Assembly: GCA_950295325.1 (NCBI GenBank)
Contig: OX485805.1
Span: 55,018,758 to 55,082,757 of the forward strand
Source of the DNA: Polytrichum commune
Lineage: Eukaryota; Streptophyta; Polytrichopsida; Polytrichales; Polytrichaceae
Reading direction: 5' to 3'
Length of the DNA stretch: 64,000 bases
Below are positions 12,607 through 24,840 of this stretch, one piece after another. Below the pieces are notes generated by a model. That model saw only the letters and a program-made list of their open reading frames with translations, did not search any database and had not been told where the DNA came from. A program made the position numbers and the translations under genes. Each line of letters starts with the position of its first letter. Positions within the stretch are counted from its first letter, which is position 1.

Positions 12607-13093
12607 CAATCTACCCTCTATAAATGTTAGGCTCTGGAGTAAAATTTTCCTAACATTTATAGTGAGTTAACATTGTAACAGTTATAAAGGGAGCTTTTTG
12701 AATGCTTAACAAATATAAATTCATTACAATTTTGGGGGAGAGTTTTGCAAAATTATCATATATAAAATATGTGTATCAAATCAATCTTTTATTTTTATGA
12801 AACAAACTAAGAATAAATATAGTCATGATGAATAATTTGATCACAAAAGTCAAATTTGGTGGCTTTTGCCACTTTGAAAGGTTGTGAGTCAATGTAATGG
12901 ATGTCATCACACAATATTGGATGTATTTCGTAGGTTAACATTTATAAGTGGTAAATTAACAAAGAGAGGAGTAAATTATTGTTAACATTTAACATAGATA
13001 ACATTCTAGTTAGCAATATGAGGGGAGTACGATTTTGTTAACAAATATAATGAGTTAACGTTTATAAGTGTAACATTTATCGAGGGTGGACTG
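12607..13093. mobile_element. MITE, 487 bp, pogo/Emigrant-like ends with TA target duplication
   Basis: The left end begins CAATCTACCCTCTATAAATG. The right end, reverse-complemented, begins CAGTCCACCCTCGATAAATG. About 20 of the first 23 bases match. TA dinucleotides flank both sides (12605-12606, 13094-13095). The subterminal motif GTTAAC(A/G)TTTATAAGTG recurs several times inside. The TA duplication and CAGTNNACCTCTATAAAT-type ends are those of plant Emigrant/Lemi1 (pogo, Tc1/mariner) MITEs. No transposase is present. Confidence 0.82.
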
Positions 13094-13720
13094 TAGCTTG
13101 AGAGAATTTTAAGATTTCAATTAGGCTTTGTCCATGTGACCCACCACACAAATCCCGGATTGGTCTATGCAACGCTAGCTTGGCTCACACATCCTAATAT
13201 AACAACCTAGAAAGCATGTATTAATAGCCCAATATCACGCTTTGTGCATGGTAATTAAAGCATTAAGAATACTTGAGTGACTTATGCATAAGCTCTCAAA
13301 CACGTGCTTTTGCCAACTAACCATGAATTTTATGCGGAGAATTTACAAACAACTCTAGTGGGGTGACAAAGACATAGGTTGCATCTTTGTTCTTGAAATA
13401 TTATAGAATTTTATGCGGTGAATGTGTTATTTGCTTCCAAACTTCTCCTTCATTTGATATTTAAGAGGCAATATCTACATGTTTGAGAACATTCTATACA
13501 TTCAAATCCATTGTTGGTATATGTGAAAAAAAATGTCAATGTGAGAATAATATTCAGGTGTCAGGAACACACTTTCCCAGCACAACCCAAGGAGCACACT
13601 CCTTGGAAAATATGTATTGTAAACCACGTGAGGAAAAGATAGGGTGGCATTAAATGCTTGGGAGGTAAATCATATAATTTTTTTTTGTTTGAACATAAGG
13701 TGTATTTAACTTCTCCAACA

Positions 13721-13760
13721 CATCTATCCATCCATATATCTATCTATCTATCTATCTATA
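13721..13760. repeat. (ATCT)n microsatellite
   Basis: Imperfect ATCC/ATCT units becoming a pure TATC run. Confidence 0.9.
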
Positions 13761-14221
13761 TAATATAGGATATAGTTGATGAGTTGATATTTGGCCAATA
13801 TGAAAAATAAAATAGGGAGGAATTTATGATGTTTAGATTGTACATGCTTAAATGTGAGTTTAAATGACTCTTGATTTACATATGGAATCAAGGTTCAAGT
13901 ATGGTAGGATGTATGTATGAGCACCCTGATATCCCCATTTACACAACTCGGCCCCAACGAGGGATGGATTTGAGTTGTAGTGAGGTCGGAGTGCCCTCGA
14001 CATGTCTATGTCCATGGAAAATGTCTCCCTCAAGCTCCATGAATCCCTCAAGCAAGTTGTCCCAATTTGTTGCATATAGCATGTTTGTGTCAACAATGTT
14101 GTAGGGTTTCATCATTTCACAAAGATTTTGGATTGGTGGAATGCATTGCTACACTACATGCACATATGAGGAGCCTTTTATCCATGGAGCTCTTTATATG
14201 ATTACATGCATTTGTTTTCTA

Positions 14222-14256
14222 TGTGTGTGTGTGTGCGCGCGTGCGTGTGTGTGTGT
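14222..14256. repeat. (GT)n/(GC)n microsatellite
   Basis: Alternating purine-pyrimidine GTGTGTGCGCGCGTGCGTGT, a sequence type that can adopt Z-DNA. Confidence 0.95.
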
Positions 14257-17200
14257 TTTTTTTAAATAAAAATAAAAGATAAAAAACCCCCGTGTGTGTG
14301 GAAACCATTGGTATGTGCATGTCCTTGTTTGTTGATGCCCATTGCATCTTAGTGATGCAAATACATTTGTGAGGGGGTTTGATCTGCATGTGAATACTTC
14401 ACCCTCAAATGTTAGGGGTTTAAGGGGTTACCATATATGTGAAGATCAAGGTTGATCTTTCCTATCCTAGAAGGGATCTTACCAATATTGATGGGAATAC
14501 TTGAATGCTAGAGGAAGTATTAGGGATCTAATTTTCAATGAACGGAGTCCATTTGGTAATATCTCCATTGCATTTTTTTTTATCATTGCTTTGTTTTACT
14601 CAGGTCCATTGACACTAGTGGAGGCAACATTGTCGTCATTTAGAGTAGAGGCACTCATAACCAATCACTTAAGAGATTCTCCGCTATATATGGAGAAGTA
14701 TAAGGTGTGCAAATTTTCCCGTGTAGGAAGACAGAAATAAGGAGGATTGTAAAAAAAATGGTAATTCATTCCTTGAATTGAATTATTATGAGTTTTTGAA
14801 GCCAAAAGTTGGTTCGAACATATTATCAAACGTTTAGAGTCTGGTTCATTTCTCCGTGATTGGTTGTTGAACTCGTCGTGGGACCACTTCGGTTTATGCC
14901 AAGGAAAAAATGTCAAAGAGACCTTGGAGTTCGAGGTCCCCAAAAGACATATTATAAAGGCCTGCATTATTCATTGACATGCTCCAACGGGTTTTGCGGT
15001 GGGAGAGGCAAAAGAGGTACTCTGGTAGAAAAGGCAGGGGCCCATGATAAAGAAATATTTTTCTAATGAATTCTTGATGAATTCTTTTTGGGGGAAGAGA
15101 AGTTGAAGACAAGAGAAGACAAGAGAAATGGTAAAACTTTATTTTTTTCAAAACTGCCTTTTTTGAGCATATATTTAAAAAAATAAGCACATTCACTTTA
15201 TGGTGCATGGTTGTTCCTCTTGGTCCACATGCAGGTTACACCTAGTGAGGGGTCCAAAGGCTTTGTAAATTAAGTTGTTAAGAAATCGGACCATGGGAAA
15301 AGGCCTTCTTCCATCGTCCAACTTCATGGTCCATGGTGTAAACCAACCTTTAAATGCACATTTTGTGCATGGAGAGGCCCATGCATGACCTCTAGATGTT
15401 TAGGGATTCACCCCATACACATCATGAAGTCTTTTTTATTACCACTGAACCCAAATTTTTTAAGTGTTTTGTTTTTGGGAAACAATATTGTATTCATTTC
15501 CTTTGTAGCATGGCATGTTCAGTCCCTCACATGTCAAATCATATCCTTTTACATGTATCAACTCCTTTTTTTGGGGGGGGGAGGGGGGAACAATATTCTA
15601 GGTCAATTTCTTCAAAGAATAAAACCAACTAGATGCTAAGGGGGAGGGGAGACCCAAAACCGTGCCCCATTGGGTCCTTGGGATTTCAATAAACAACCAA
15701 ATCAGCATTTTGCCCAACTATCATTTACCAAGTCCTATCAAATCCATTAAGGAGTTTATGTTCAACGACCTCAAGTGCCTTGTTCTAATTGACAATAGCA
15801 CTTTTCCTCTCAAGCATGCCATACCAACCAAAGCATCCAAGATAACTCAAAAAAAGTTATTTATTTATTCTTCTAAATCAATCACTGCATTTGGTTAATC
15901 ACTGAATAATTTCCCTTCCTCCAAATGATCCATAGAATTGCATTCCCAAGGTAAAGCCAAATGAGTTTACATTCCCATTTAATTATAGCCTAACTCTTAT
16001 CAAACAAACATTGCTACGTAGAAAAAGGACTTCCAAAAGCCATTGTGGGAAGACAAAACATGAAGTTTCCAAATTTTGTTTTCCCCGTACCTCCACACTC
16101 ATTGATTAAGAAGACAATCAAAGAATTTGAGCCATCTCGTCGTGACTGGACCACAACGAGGGCGACTCACATCAACCTAGGTTGATATGTGGCCACACCA
16201 CTGGTTCTTGGGCACCCCCTTGTGAATTATTGACCACATGAATATAACCTCCTTTTCAAACAGGAGCTTCCGCCACACCGTTGTCCATCTAAGAGGGAGG
16301 TTTGGAGGGTGAACATCGCTCATTTAATGCTAAACAAACCCTAAAGAGCCACATAATTCGTGAGCCATTTCCTACCAAGCTTCAAGCTGTATCCAAAGAA
16401 GTTTGTTGTATTCTCTGCCCATCATCATCTAGCATGATCGGAACCAAGTTCACTAATATTGTAGAGGGTTCTCTATTTCATATTTTCATGTGCCATGATG
16501 TAATTTCCATGTGGGTCTTAGCGAATGTGACCATGACACATAACAGATTTTGAGGGGCCTATTTTAATTTTGTGTCAAAATAGAGAGCCCTCCACGGCAT
16601 TCCCGAAGCAAATATGAAAGAGATGTTTCTTTCCCGCAAATGATCTCAGCAATCCGAGATTCCGCACCAAGTGCATTTCCCTCAATACCGTGCTCGACCA
16701 AGTGAAGCTCCAACTGATTGCGATTCTGTTGTTAAGGTGAAATGAGTGGCCCAAACCTTGTACTATGCAAGATTGATGAGAGTCAAAGCATCAATGTGTC
16801 TCATGCGGGTAGGAAATGTGCGAAGAAGATCTCCTCCCTTCACCACCAAGATGGGCATAAGGTATCTCCAACACCAACCTCAAATCAACATTTACAAATC
16901 TTGCATAATAAGTACATATTGTTTTAAGAGGATGTACATCTTTTGAACATGTGATATAGGTGTTGGTTTTAGGTTGTTGACAAATGTAACTTAAAAACTT
17001 TTATAACTTTTGCATACGGGATCCAATTGACGTTTTTTGTGTGCGTTGTAATCCTCTTCATCTTGCAAACAAGAAAATATAAAATCTCAATAAGTCCATT
17101 AATATAATATAGGCTCAATATTTATATGTTGATTTTGGGTATACATACCTTAGTATTTGACACAATTGCAAAGAACCCATCCAAAGATTACGATTGGTTG

Positions 17201-17570
17201 CATGAGTAATTGTGAGCCCAAAATGGTGCCCACATGTGGTGATTAACTCTTCAAAACCAATTTTAGTTTGACTTTGATGTGTTATGATTATTCACAAACA
17301 TAAAAAGAGTGAAGTGTGGTGTGGATTTAACTTTAGGCATTAGGTGGTGTTGTGTGATTATTTCAAGGTTTGATTTCAATAAGAGAATGCCTTGATTATG
17401 TGAGTAGGGGGTAAGGTGAGGCAAGGTGAGCTCCGCGGGTTAAATGCCCACTTTTGGGTCCACCTTGTTGCTTTAGGAATGAGAAGGTTTTGTGGATGGG
17501 GATTAGTCCCTACTTTGGAGGAGAGGGTTAAAGGATTGTGATTGGAGGTGCTAATCCTCTCACCCTATCC

Positions 17571-17661
17571 TCACCTCTCTCCCTCTCTCTCCCTCTCTCC
17601 CTCTCTCCCTCTTTGCTACTTAAGGTGTTTTTCTCTCATTTTACCTCTCTCTCTCTCAAGT
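17571..17661 (+). repeat. CT-rich tract (CTCTCCC)n
   Basis: Nearly pure pyrimidine blocks of CTCTCCCTCT are broken by TTTGCTACTTAAGGTG and resume as CTCTCTCTCTC. Pyrimidine patches like this are common in plant core promoters and 5' leaders. It lies upstream of the minisatellite and the small ORF at 18385. Confidence 0.8.
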
Positions 17662-17831
17662 TCTCCCACGGGAGTGAGCTCTTATAGCTTGAAAGCCATG
17701 TGTGTGGATTAGTTAGCCCTTAGTGATGTTAGAGAGTTAGTTTAGTTAATTAGTTCAAATCATGAAAACCAAGTAGTAAAGTACCTAATTAGAGGCTTAG
17801 GGTCACCAAATTAGCTTGTAGTTTAAAAGCT

Positions 17832-18095
17832 CCAGCAGACTAAGGAGCTACTGCCCTCGGTCCAGCATACTAAGGAGCTACTGTCCTCGGACCAGCAAAC
17901 TAAGGAGCTACTGTCCTCGGACCAGCAGACTAAGGAGCTACTGGCCTCGGTCCAGCAGACTAAGGAGCTACTGGCCTCGGTCCAACATACTAAGGAGCTA
18001 CTGGCCTCGGTCCAACATACTAAGGAGCTACTGGCCTCGGTCCAACATACTAAGGAGCTACTGTCCTCGGACCAGTAGACTAAGGAGCTACTAAG
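17832..18095. repeat. Minisatellite, 30-bp unit, nine copies
   Basis: The core TAAGGAGCTACTG recurs exactly every 30 bases at 17841, 17871, 17901, 17931, 17961, 17991, 18021, 18051 and 18081, followed by NCCTCGGNCCANCANAC. Units vary at fixed positions (CTGTCC or CTGGCC, GGTCC or GGACC). Because 30 is divisible by 3, the minus strand stays open as a 10-residue repeat (SSSLVCWTEA); this is a by-product of the unit length rather than evidence of a protein. Confidence 0.95.
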
Positions 18096-18384
18096 CCGAA
18101 GTTGCCACCAGATCAAGGGTAAACTAAGCCGAGCTGAGATTGGGAGACCTGATAATTAATTGGAGATTAAGTTAGTGAAACCATCACCTAATGAGTGATG
18201 TGGGTGACTTTAGAATTAGGACTTAGGGAGATGGCTTAATTAGATCAGTCAATGTGTGAGTTGTGTGATTAGATAGCTAGGAGGGTGTGTGGTTTTTACA
18301 AGCAATTGTATTTGAGGTTAACCATTGAGGGAGTGTTTTTCAACACTTACATCTTTTTGGTAAAAATCAATCACTTATATAACA

Positions 18385-18558
18385 ATGGAGAAAGAGGAAA
18401 ACTCTAGCAATGGCAAGGTGAAGGAGAGGATGATCAAGGGTGCAAGGAGAATATCCTTGAAAGCTTGTGTTGCCAAGGCCGCTGGTTGGACCCTTGAGAA
18501 GGCCAATTCATGCACAAGCCAAGAGGTTAATACTAATAAACAAAGTGATTCAAAATGA
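18385..18558 (+). CDS. Candidate small protein, 57 aa, unrecognised
   Basis: Seen: ATG in the context AACAATGG, then 57 codons to TGA. The peptide is basic and hydrophilic, starting MEKEENSSNGKVKERMIKGA, with a central stretch SLKACVAKAAGWTLEKA that could form an amphipathic helix, and a Ser/Asn/Gln-rich tail. No signal peptide or membrane segment is seen. Upstream lie a TATATAA only about 10 bases from the ATG, a 30-bp minisatellite (17832-18095) and a CT-rich tract (17571-17661) typical of plant leader or LTR sequence. It could be a short real gene, an exon of a longer gene, or an open frame in a retroelement leader. No family is recognised and it is too short to prove by composition. Confidence 0.3.
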   Translation: MEKEENSSNGKVKERMIKGARRISLKACVAKAAGWTLEKANSCTSQEVNTNKQSDSK

Positions 18559-18675
18559 CTTAAATGCCTTGGGAGGTGAAGAGAGCATTTTTCAAGATAC
18601 ATACAATACATGTGATTCTCAAAACCATCACCCGGACTAGGACGCTTAAGGGTGGTGGAATTGGGCTCACAGTAA

Positions 18676-18985
18676 TGTATGCGGGTGTTGTTTGGTTATT
18701 TTTTCTGAACCGGACACCTATATTGGATTGGTGTTTGTCTGATGAGGTTCGACGAACAAACATCATAAAGACACACCTTCAAAGGAGATTGAACTATATC
18801 TTTGATCAACTACTTCAAACTCAATATTGAACATAGTTGGCAGGGCCTATGTATCTACTTAAGGGAGCAACAAACATGAACTTCCGATAACTGTAGCTAA
18901 CTAAGAGGAGATCCGATTTTCAATACGATTTTTGTTGATGTTTCATCAAAGGTTCGCTAATGCAACACAAAGTTGAGAATGTAAA
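18676..18985. mobile_element. MITE-like family G copy (half element plus extension)
   Basis: GCGGGTGTTGTTTGGTTATTTTTTCTGAACCGGACACCTATATT, then ACAAACATCATAAAGACACA, GGAGATTGAACTA and CAACAAACATGAACTTCCGA match 30394-30745 over about 300 bases, including the extension (TTCATCA…GCTAATGCAACACAAAGTT). Confidence 0.65.
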
Positions 18986-20109
18986 CATGATCAATAGAGG
19001 ATAGAGAACAAGAAAGACTTTAACGGAATAACACCTATATAGCTTATGAGGATGTGGATTGATCAACAAGAATTTGTAGTTCACATAGAACTCCGTCATC
19101 TTAGTCCAAAAGGAAGCTTCCTCCTCCGAGAGTCAGAACTTAGTTTTGGCATGGGCGTTGGGCCCAAGGAAGGAAATCCATGGTGTTCAAGTCCCATATA
19201 TATGTCCTTGAAGGAGCGCATTCCTTCACTATATATGGAGGACAAACGATCGTGGTACTGAACATCAGTCCTTGGTGCTCCAAACTCCAACAAAAGCTTA
19301 ACCTCAAGACCTCCTCCAAGCAAGTGGGAGGAGCAAACCTTGATTCTCTAGCCATGAGTTTCCAACTACACCATTTATGGTGTTTAGTCTCACTTGCTCT
19401 TTAAAACCATGCAAGGCTATAACTCTTTATTATATATTTCATTTATTACCGACAAAGATTAAATAGTTTGCATGGACAATATACAACATAAATTATTTTA
19501 TTTGGTAAAAACTTGCATTCTTAGCAAAATGTTATAGCATTGTGTAGCTTTGAATAGTAAATGACATTGAATATCAAAAACGGTGTAAAGATAATATGAT
19601 ATTATGCGTTGGAACCACTAGATGGCGGGAGAAATTTGGTGTGAAAATCTACATGATGTCCGATTGTCACCAGCCATGCTTGGAAGGGCAAACTTGAACC
19701 ATGCCATGATGAAGGATGATTTGCAAGTTGGAGTGCTTCATGAGAAGTGCTTGGATAATGCACTTGCCAAGAAGAGTGTGCATCAAGGGAAGTGTACACA
19801 TAGTTGAAATCAAAAATGACATTCGTGCATCATCCCTAATATATACCTCTATATAGAAATTTATAGTCCACAAAAGGATATACATGCAAACTTATGGGTA
19901 CTAAAAAATAGCCTCGAGTATTTACACAAGTTGGGAAAATGGTAAATAAATAAATGCTTAACATACATATACCCAAAATACATGATGTCTATATGTAGGC
20001 TTACCCTTAATGTAGGCTTGCAATGCTTATTCCAAAATAAATAGCCTATTATATGAAATGACAAAATGAATACCCTATAGCCATGTGTATTTTGTATCTC
20101 GTACACTTT

Positions 20110-20586
20110 AATAAAAAAGAATGGTTAATACATGTGGGAAGGTATAGCCAATATTATGTGCACCCCCCAGAGCATGAATGGCAAGTTGCAGGGAGGTAAG
20201 ACTAAGACCACCGAGCTTCTTGGGAAGCACATACTAATTCTAGTGTTTTGGTCATCTCTTGATCCATAATCCCAAAAGATAGTCTTAATGCAACTAAGCA
20301 CCTTGCTCAAGCAAGCCAACATCAAGATGGAGTACCAAAGAGACTACATCAACACTTGACTCACAATGAGAGTCCGACCCACTAAGGTGAGATGTACCAA
20401 GGTCCTTAAGTTTCCCTCTTCCTAGTTGAAAAAGAAATGTGTCCACATTAATAAATTGCGTATGAAGACCAAAGGGGTGCAAGAAGCTTGAAGAGATCAC
20501 AAAGATTAGCCCACTACCACTCATACATATTGAGCCATCCATGTAGATCGTCACGTTGAGTCAGTCCAATCTCCATCAATAAACCT
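20110..20586 (-). pseudogene. LINE reverse transcriptase, 3' part (broken)
   Basis: The minus strand gives LTLVGRTLIVSQVLM (about 20405-20350), KVLSCIKTIFWDYG (about 20300-20265) and LPKKLGGLSLTSLQLA (about 20230-20175). These are the thumb-region blocks of plant non-LTR reverse transcriptases (family form: LSLAGR…VLVNQVL, FLWG, LPKKLGGLG). They are separated by frameshifts and a stop. The element continues upstream at 21193. Confidence 0.78.
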
Positions 20587-21192
20587 TGGTGTGGAGTGCA
20601 TCCTATACGCATGCTACTAGATGCTCATAAATTTGGTACTAATGGGGTTTAGAGTTGGTAGTCACCACAACTCAAGGTCCTAGAGACATGCATTTGAACT
20701 CCTCACAAGCTAGCAGTAGCATTCACTAGCCTCGGGACCCTGTCTTATGAGTTCGAGACATGCCCTTACCGGTACAAATCACTTTATAGAGTGAGGCCAA
20801 GAACCATAATTGGGGTTAATGCTCCCACAAACTTTGGTGGGCTCTGAAGGCCGTATCCTTATTAGATTAGGACGTTCTTTACAAAACGAAAACCCTTGAG
20901 AATACCTTGTCAACAATAATTCTATCAACACTATTGACTCAAATATCAAAGTTAGGAAATTTAAAGAGTGTTGATGTCCCTAGGAGGTACAGTGCGGCTT
21001 CTTTTGGGACAACCCCCACACTTATCCTTCACGAGGCTTAATATGGTCCCTTAGCACTTTTTTAGGGCCACACATGTCCTTAGCACCCTTCTATATGGAT
21101 GGCCTCCACCTTGTTGCCTTAGGACTTGGCCGTCACCCCAATATTCACCTCCACATGTGGTGTGTCAGGTCATTGCAACTAGGGGTGTGACA
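20587..21192 (-). mobile_element. Probable solo LTR, 606 bp, nested in the LINE
   Basis: On the minus strand the insert begins TGTCACACCCCTAG, a common LTR start, and ends CTCCACACCA, so it has TG…CA ends. A 5-bp direct repeat AACCT flanks it (20582-20586 and 21193-21197). Removing it brings the two LINE halves together. No internal retroelement genes are present, as expected of a solo LTR. Confidence 0.72.
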
Positions 21193-21600
21193 AACCTTCA
21201 TGAGCACCTCAACAATGCTCAAAACATTTGGTGGAATATTGAGATTGATTAAAGCACATGCCTTATTGATTATCATTGTCATTATCTCAACAAAAAGTGG
21301 TGGAATGCCCATCATTGCTTTAACTTAAAAGTCCCATGCAACCCAATAGGCCATACTGAAAGCCTTATAATACTGAGTTGAAGGAAGAGGGAGTCTAGCT
21401 GTAATTTCTTGGCCTAGTGCAAAGTATCACGTGTGAGCAAGAGGTTGCAAGCATTGCTACAAGGCTTTGGCATAAATATCATAAGTGGTGTTGAGCAGAG
21501 TAATGTGCCTCCATCCTCTCCAAGGATATCCCAACATGCATGGAAGAAGTCTATGATTACCCGGTCATGTCCAAGATGCTCAAGCCCTTAGTGAGTGCAT
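21193..21600 (-). pseudogene. LINE reverse transcriptase, 5' part (broken)
   Basis: The minus strand gives IDFFHACWDILGED (about 21560-21520), WRHITLLNTTYDIYAKAL (about 21515-21460) and a later block AMMGIPPLFVEIMTMIINKA (about 21310-21250). These match LINE reverse transcriptase segments (W+PISLLNxxYKIxAKAL; FxKAYDxVxWxF…G). Stops and frameshifts are present. It is separated from its 3' part by the solo-LTR-like insert. Confidence 0.8.
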
Positions 21601-24600
21601 GTACGATTGTGTGGAAACTGGTAGGGAATGGTCATTAATGTTGTCTATAGAATGAGCCCTCACCCCTTGAGGAGGGGACCTCAAGTGCAAACATTCAATT
21701 CTTGAAGAATGGTTCTTTGGGGAGAAAATGATGGCATATGAATAAAAAATCTTTCGATGGTGTGTGATGAGAAGGTAGTCCACGCTTTCTCCTTGTTATG
21801 TGATTGGTTACGACTCCCACGCTCTAATTGTCACTTGGGCGCTAGGTGCTAGTGTTGCTTAGTAATTTAGTAATTTTTTGTCTTTGGTAGAGTTTTTGGT
21901 CCAATTTCCTTTTGTACACAACTCTTCGACATGGGTTTTAGTATCTTGATTGTAATTGTACTCTTTTGTGCAAAAAATTTTTATTTTCTCAAAACTTCAA
22001 TAGAGAATGATTGTTCGCTTCCTCAATTTGTTCCAAGTAACGACTAAAAAACAGGATCTGATGCATACAAAATTGAATAGCTTCCAAGGAATAGTGCTCT
22101 TTACATATAAAATAATTAGTCTCAGTGAAACAATTTCATTGTTACCATCAATGTCCCTATTTCATTGGGCCAATTGCCCCCCCCCCCCCCCCCCGTGGGG
22201 GGGGGAGCACTGGCGGTATTTTAGAATCGATGTGCAATAAAATAAAGGGTATTTCATATTCATTTGAGGTAAATATTTGAAGAATTCTATAAAAGATAAA
22301 GGGGGTGAATTAATGTTGGAACCCTCTTATAAAAAAACACCATGCTATATAACATGTGTAATTTTATTATATATAAATTTAAAAAATAAAAAATAGCCTT
22401 GAATAAGGGTATCCTAAGTTAACTACTATGTTGGCTCAAATGGGATGGATGAAAATTACTTTTATCTAGTCTATTTTTGTAGATGAATTGTGGTTTTAGG
22501 GTTTTGGGTGAGCCAAGGGGGTCGGTTGTGTCAATAATGGTATTTTCTTAGCTCATCTTTTGTTGTAGGCATTGCACTCTACTTGTATTCTCCATTACAA
22601 TCTTGTTGGTGTATATATATAATTTATTTTTCTTCTAGCCACACCACAACAATGCAATCCCGTTGTTAAAATGTCAAGTCACAATGCACCCTTCCCCCAG
22701 CTAAAAAGTACAAGCTATCAAAAATTTGGATGAAAATTAAGGTATTTAATATTGAGTGCATTCTTGGTTTCTAAGTACCAATAGGGTAATAAATTTTAAG
22801 CTCAATAATTTTTCTACTTTAAGGAATCCTAATATTCTAATTCCCAAAGATAATACCCCCCTTGAAAATAAGTGGTTATCACATGTGTCTCCAAAAATGT
22901 ACTACGAGTGACCCCCCCCCAAGGGGTCAATTAGAGTACAAATAGAGGACTCGACTATATCTTTTGGCCCTAAATCTGCCAAATTATTATTGCAGGGTCT
23001 ACGCGACCCAATTTGAAAAGCTTCTAAATATTTTCTTAAATAAAATTTCATAGATTAATTTACTTTTCTTTATGAATTTGAGAGTACCTTTAGAAAAACT
23101 CTTATATATATGAGAGGGTAAAAATAGTATGCGACAATGGCGATCAATGTGTATTTGAACATGGAGTTGCCTACTTAGATGGCACCAAGGCTTTGTGGTG
23201 CCTTGGTAAACTCATTGATTATGGATGAAGGGGCTCTAGAAAAAACAGCTCCCTATAAGTTGATCCATTCCACTTGATTAAATTCAAGTAAGTAATGTCT
23301 TTTTCAAAACTTTCAAAGCATGCACACACATACATACATACATACGATAGTTCATTGCATTTGGGTTTTCACCTTCATAATGGATGAGTTCACCTAGACA
23401 TCACAAAGCAACGCCTTGCCTAAGTCATGTTTCCGTGCATGTGTTGACCCGATTGGAAGAATTATGCCATTGATAGACTTGGTCATTCCATTCCGTTTCA
23501 TCTATTCTCAAGCTCGCATGTTTTTCCGCCTCTTCCGAATCTAAACACATGGTTGCATGTAGCCAAGTACACCGTTTATGGCACTTAGTGTCACATGCAC
23601 AATAGTATCACTTGCCCTATTTTGAGGCGCATGCTAGGTTACACTAATGATCAACATTTCATCATTAGTGTCACCTGATGACACATGACATACAAGTGTG
23701 CTTACTAATATCTTGGCTTGAGTATGTCCAATGGTGTTATGAGGTGTATGTCTATGTTGCACAATGATCCACAAGTTGACTAAAGTGTAGAAGACGGACT
23801 CTTGACATTAGTTTGTTCAAGAACGTCTTCCTCTTGTATACTAAAATGTATACACATGACACTTGCCATTAGTACGCTCAATATATCTTCCCCATCCATG
23901 CTAGAACGCAAAACTATCATCTCAAGTATCCCAATGTGCTACGTTAAATATCATACTGTAAAAAAAATAAAAAATCGCTTTATCTTTTTTTATCAATGTT
24001 GATGAATAATATCATATTAGCAATTAGCGGCGACACTTTGAAACCTCTAGGCATCTACCTTCACAAGTAGTGTACGTGACACTAAATACCATGAACAATG
24101 CAGTACACAGATTTGACGTACCCTGGACTCACGGTCACTTTGGAAAGAAAGGAAAGAAAAGGCATTTTGGAGGTGGCAGTCCGAGGTTTAAAATAAAGTG
24201 GGCAAGGTTTCGTAGCCAACCACTTGGAAAAACCTTAGCACAATTGGCAGGGGCTTATTACTAAGTCTAGGTGACCTAACAAAAGGTTGGGGTCGCTCTT
24301 GTCTCGTAGGGCTTAAAGGGGAACTGGGTGGACCATTTGGGCAGGCTGCCCGGAATCCAAAAGTACTTACATGTTATAGGCCCCAACAACACGGTTATCC
24401 CCATTTCATCATTCCTCTTCTTATGCGACCATGCAAAATTCTCGTCAACCATATTCCTTGCTTTCATAGCCTATCATGCGGCAATTTTACCCTTGCCAAA
24501 TGTAACCTTTCCTATGGGATACTACCTTCCGCAACACCCCCCCCCCCTCCCTCTCTCACTATTGATTCTTTGGGGAAATGTGAACATTGTATTTGAGAAT

Positions 24601-24840
24601 TTAAAAGAGCTTATAGAACAAGTTTGTCTGATACTGAGATTTTTGAAGGAATAAACGAGTACTTGTGATTGTTTAAGATACATGTATCAAAGTAACACAT
24701 GGTTTTGAAGCACATGTAAAGATTAGGTGGCAATATGAACATGCAGGTGTTAGGAAACCACGATGGTTGAGAAGGGTTTTATATTTACTACAATGTGTTT
24801 GAGGATGATATTGTTATTTTCATGAATCACGTAGACTACA
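21601..24840. other. No gene seen
   Basis: Contains the poly-C/poly-G palindrome and short A- or C-runs. No transposon protein block, splice-linked frame or RNA gene recognised. Confidence 0.45.
22177..22205. repeat. Poly-C/poly-G palindrome
   Basis: Eighteen C (22177-22194), then GT, then nine G (22197-22205): a near-palindrome of homopolymers, able to form a hairpin or quadruplex-type structures. Confidence 0.95.

Larger units (their letters stand above)
13096..17570. other. No gene seen
   Basis: Degenerate AT-rich sequence with microsatellites and a G-rich run near 15573-15592. Frames up to 104 codons (14665-15208) overlap on both strands and match nothing recognised. Confidence 0.45.

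Noticed and set aside
17832-18095. CRISPR array
   Set aside because: Units are directly abutting 30-bp repeats with no unique spacers, in a eukaryotic setting.
17823-18116. Minus-strand ORF of repeating SSSLVCWTEA
   Set aside because: It follows automatically from a 30-bp tandem unit without a stop in that frame; no start context or flanking coding sequence supports it.
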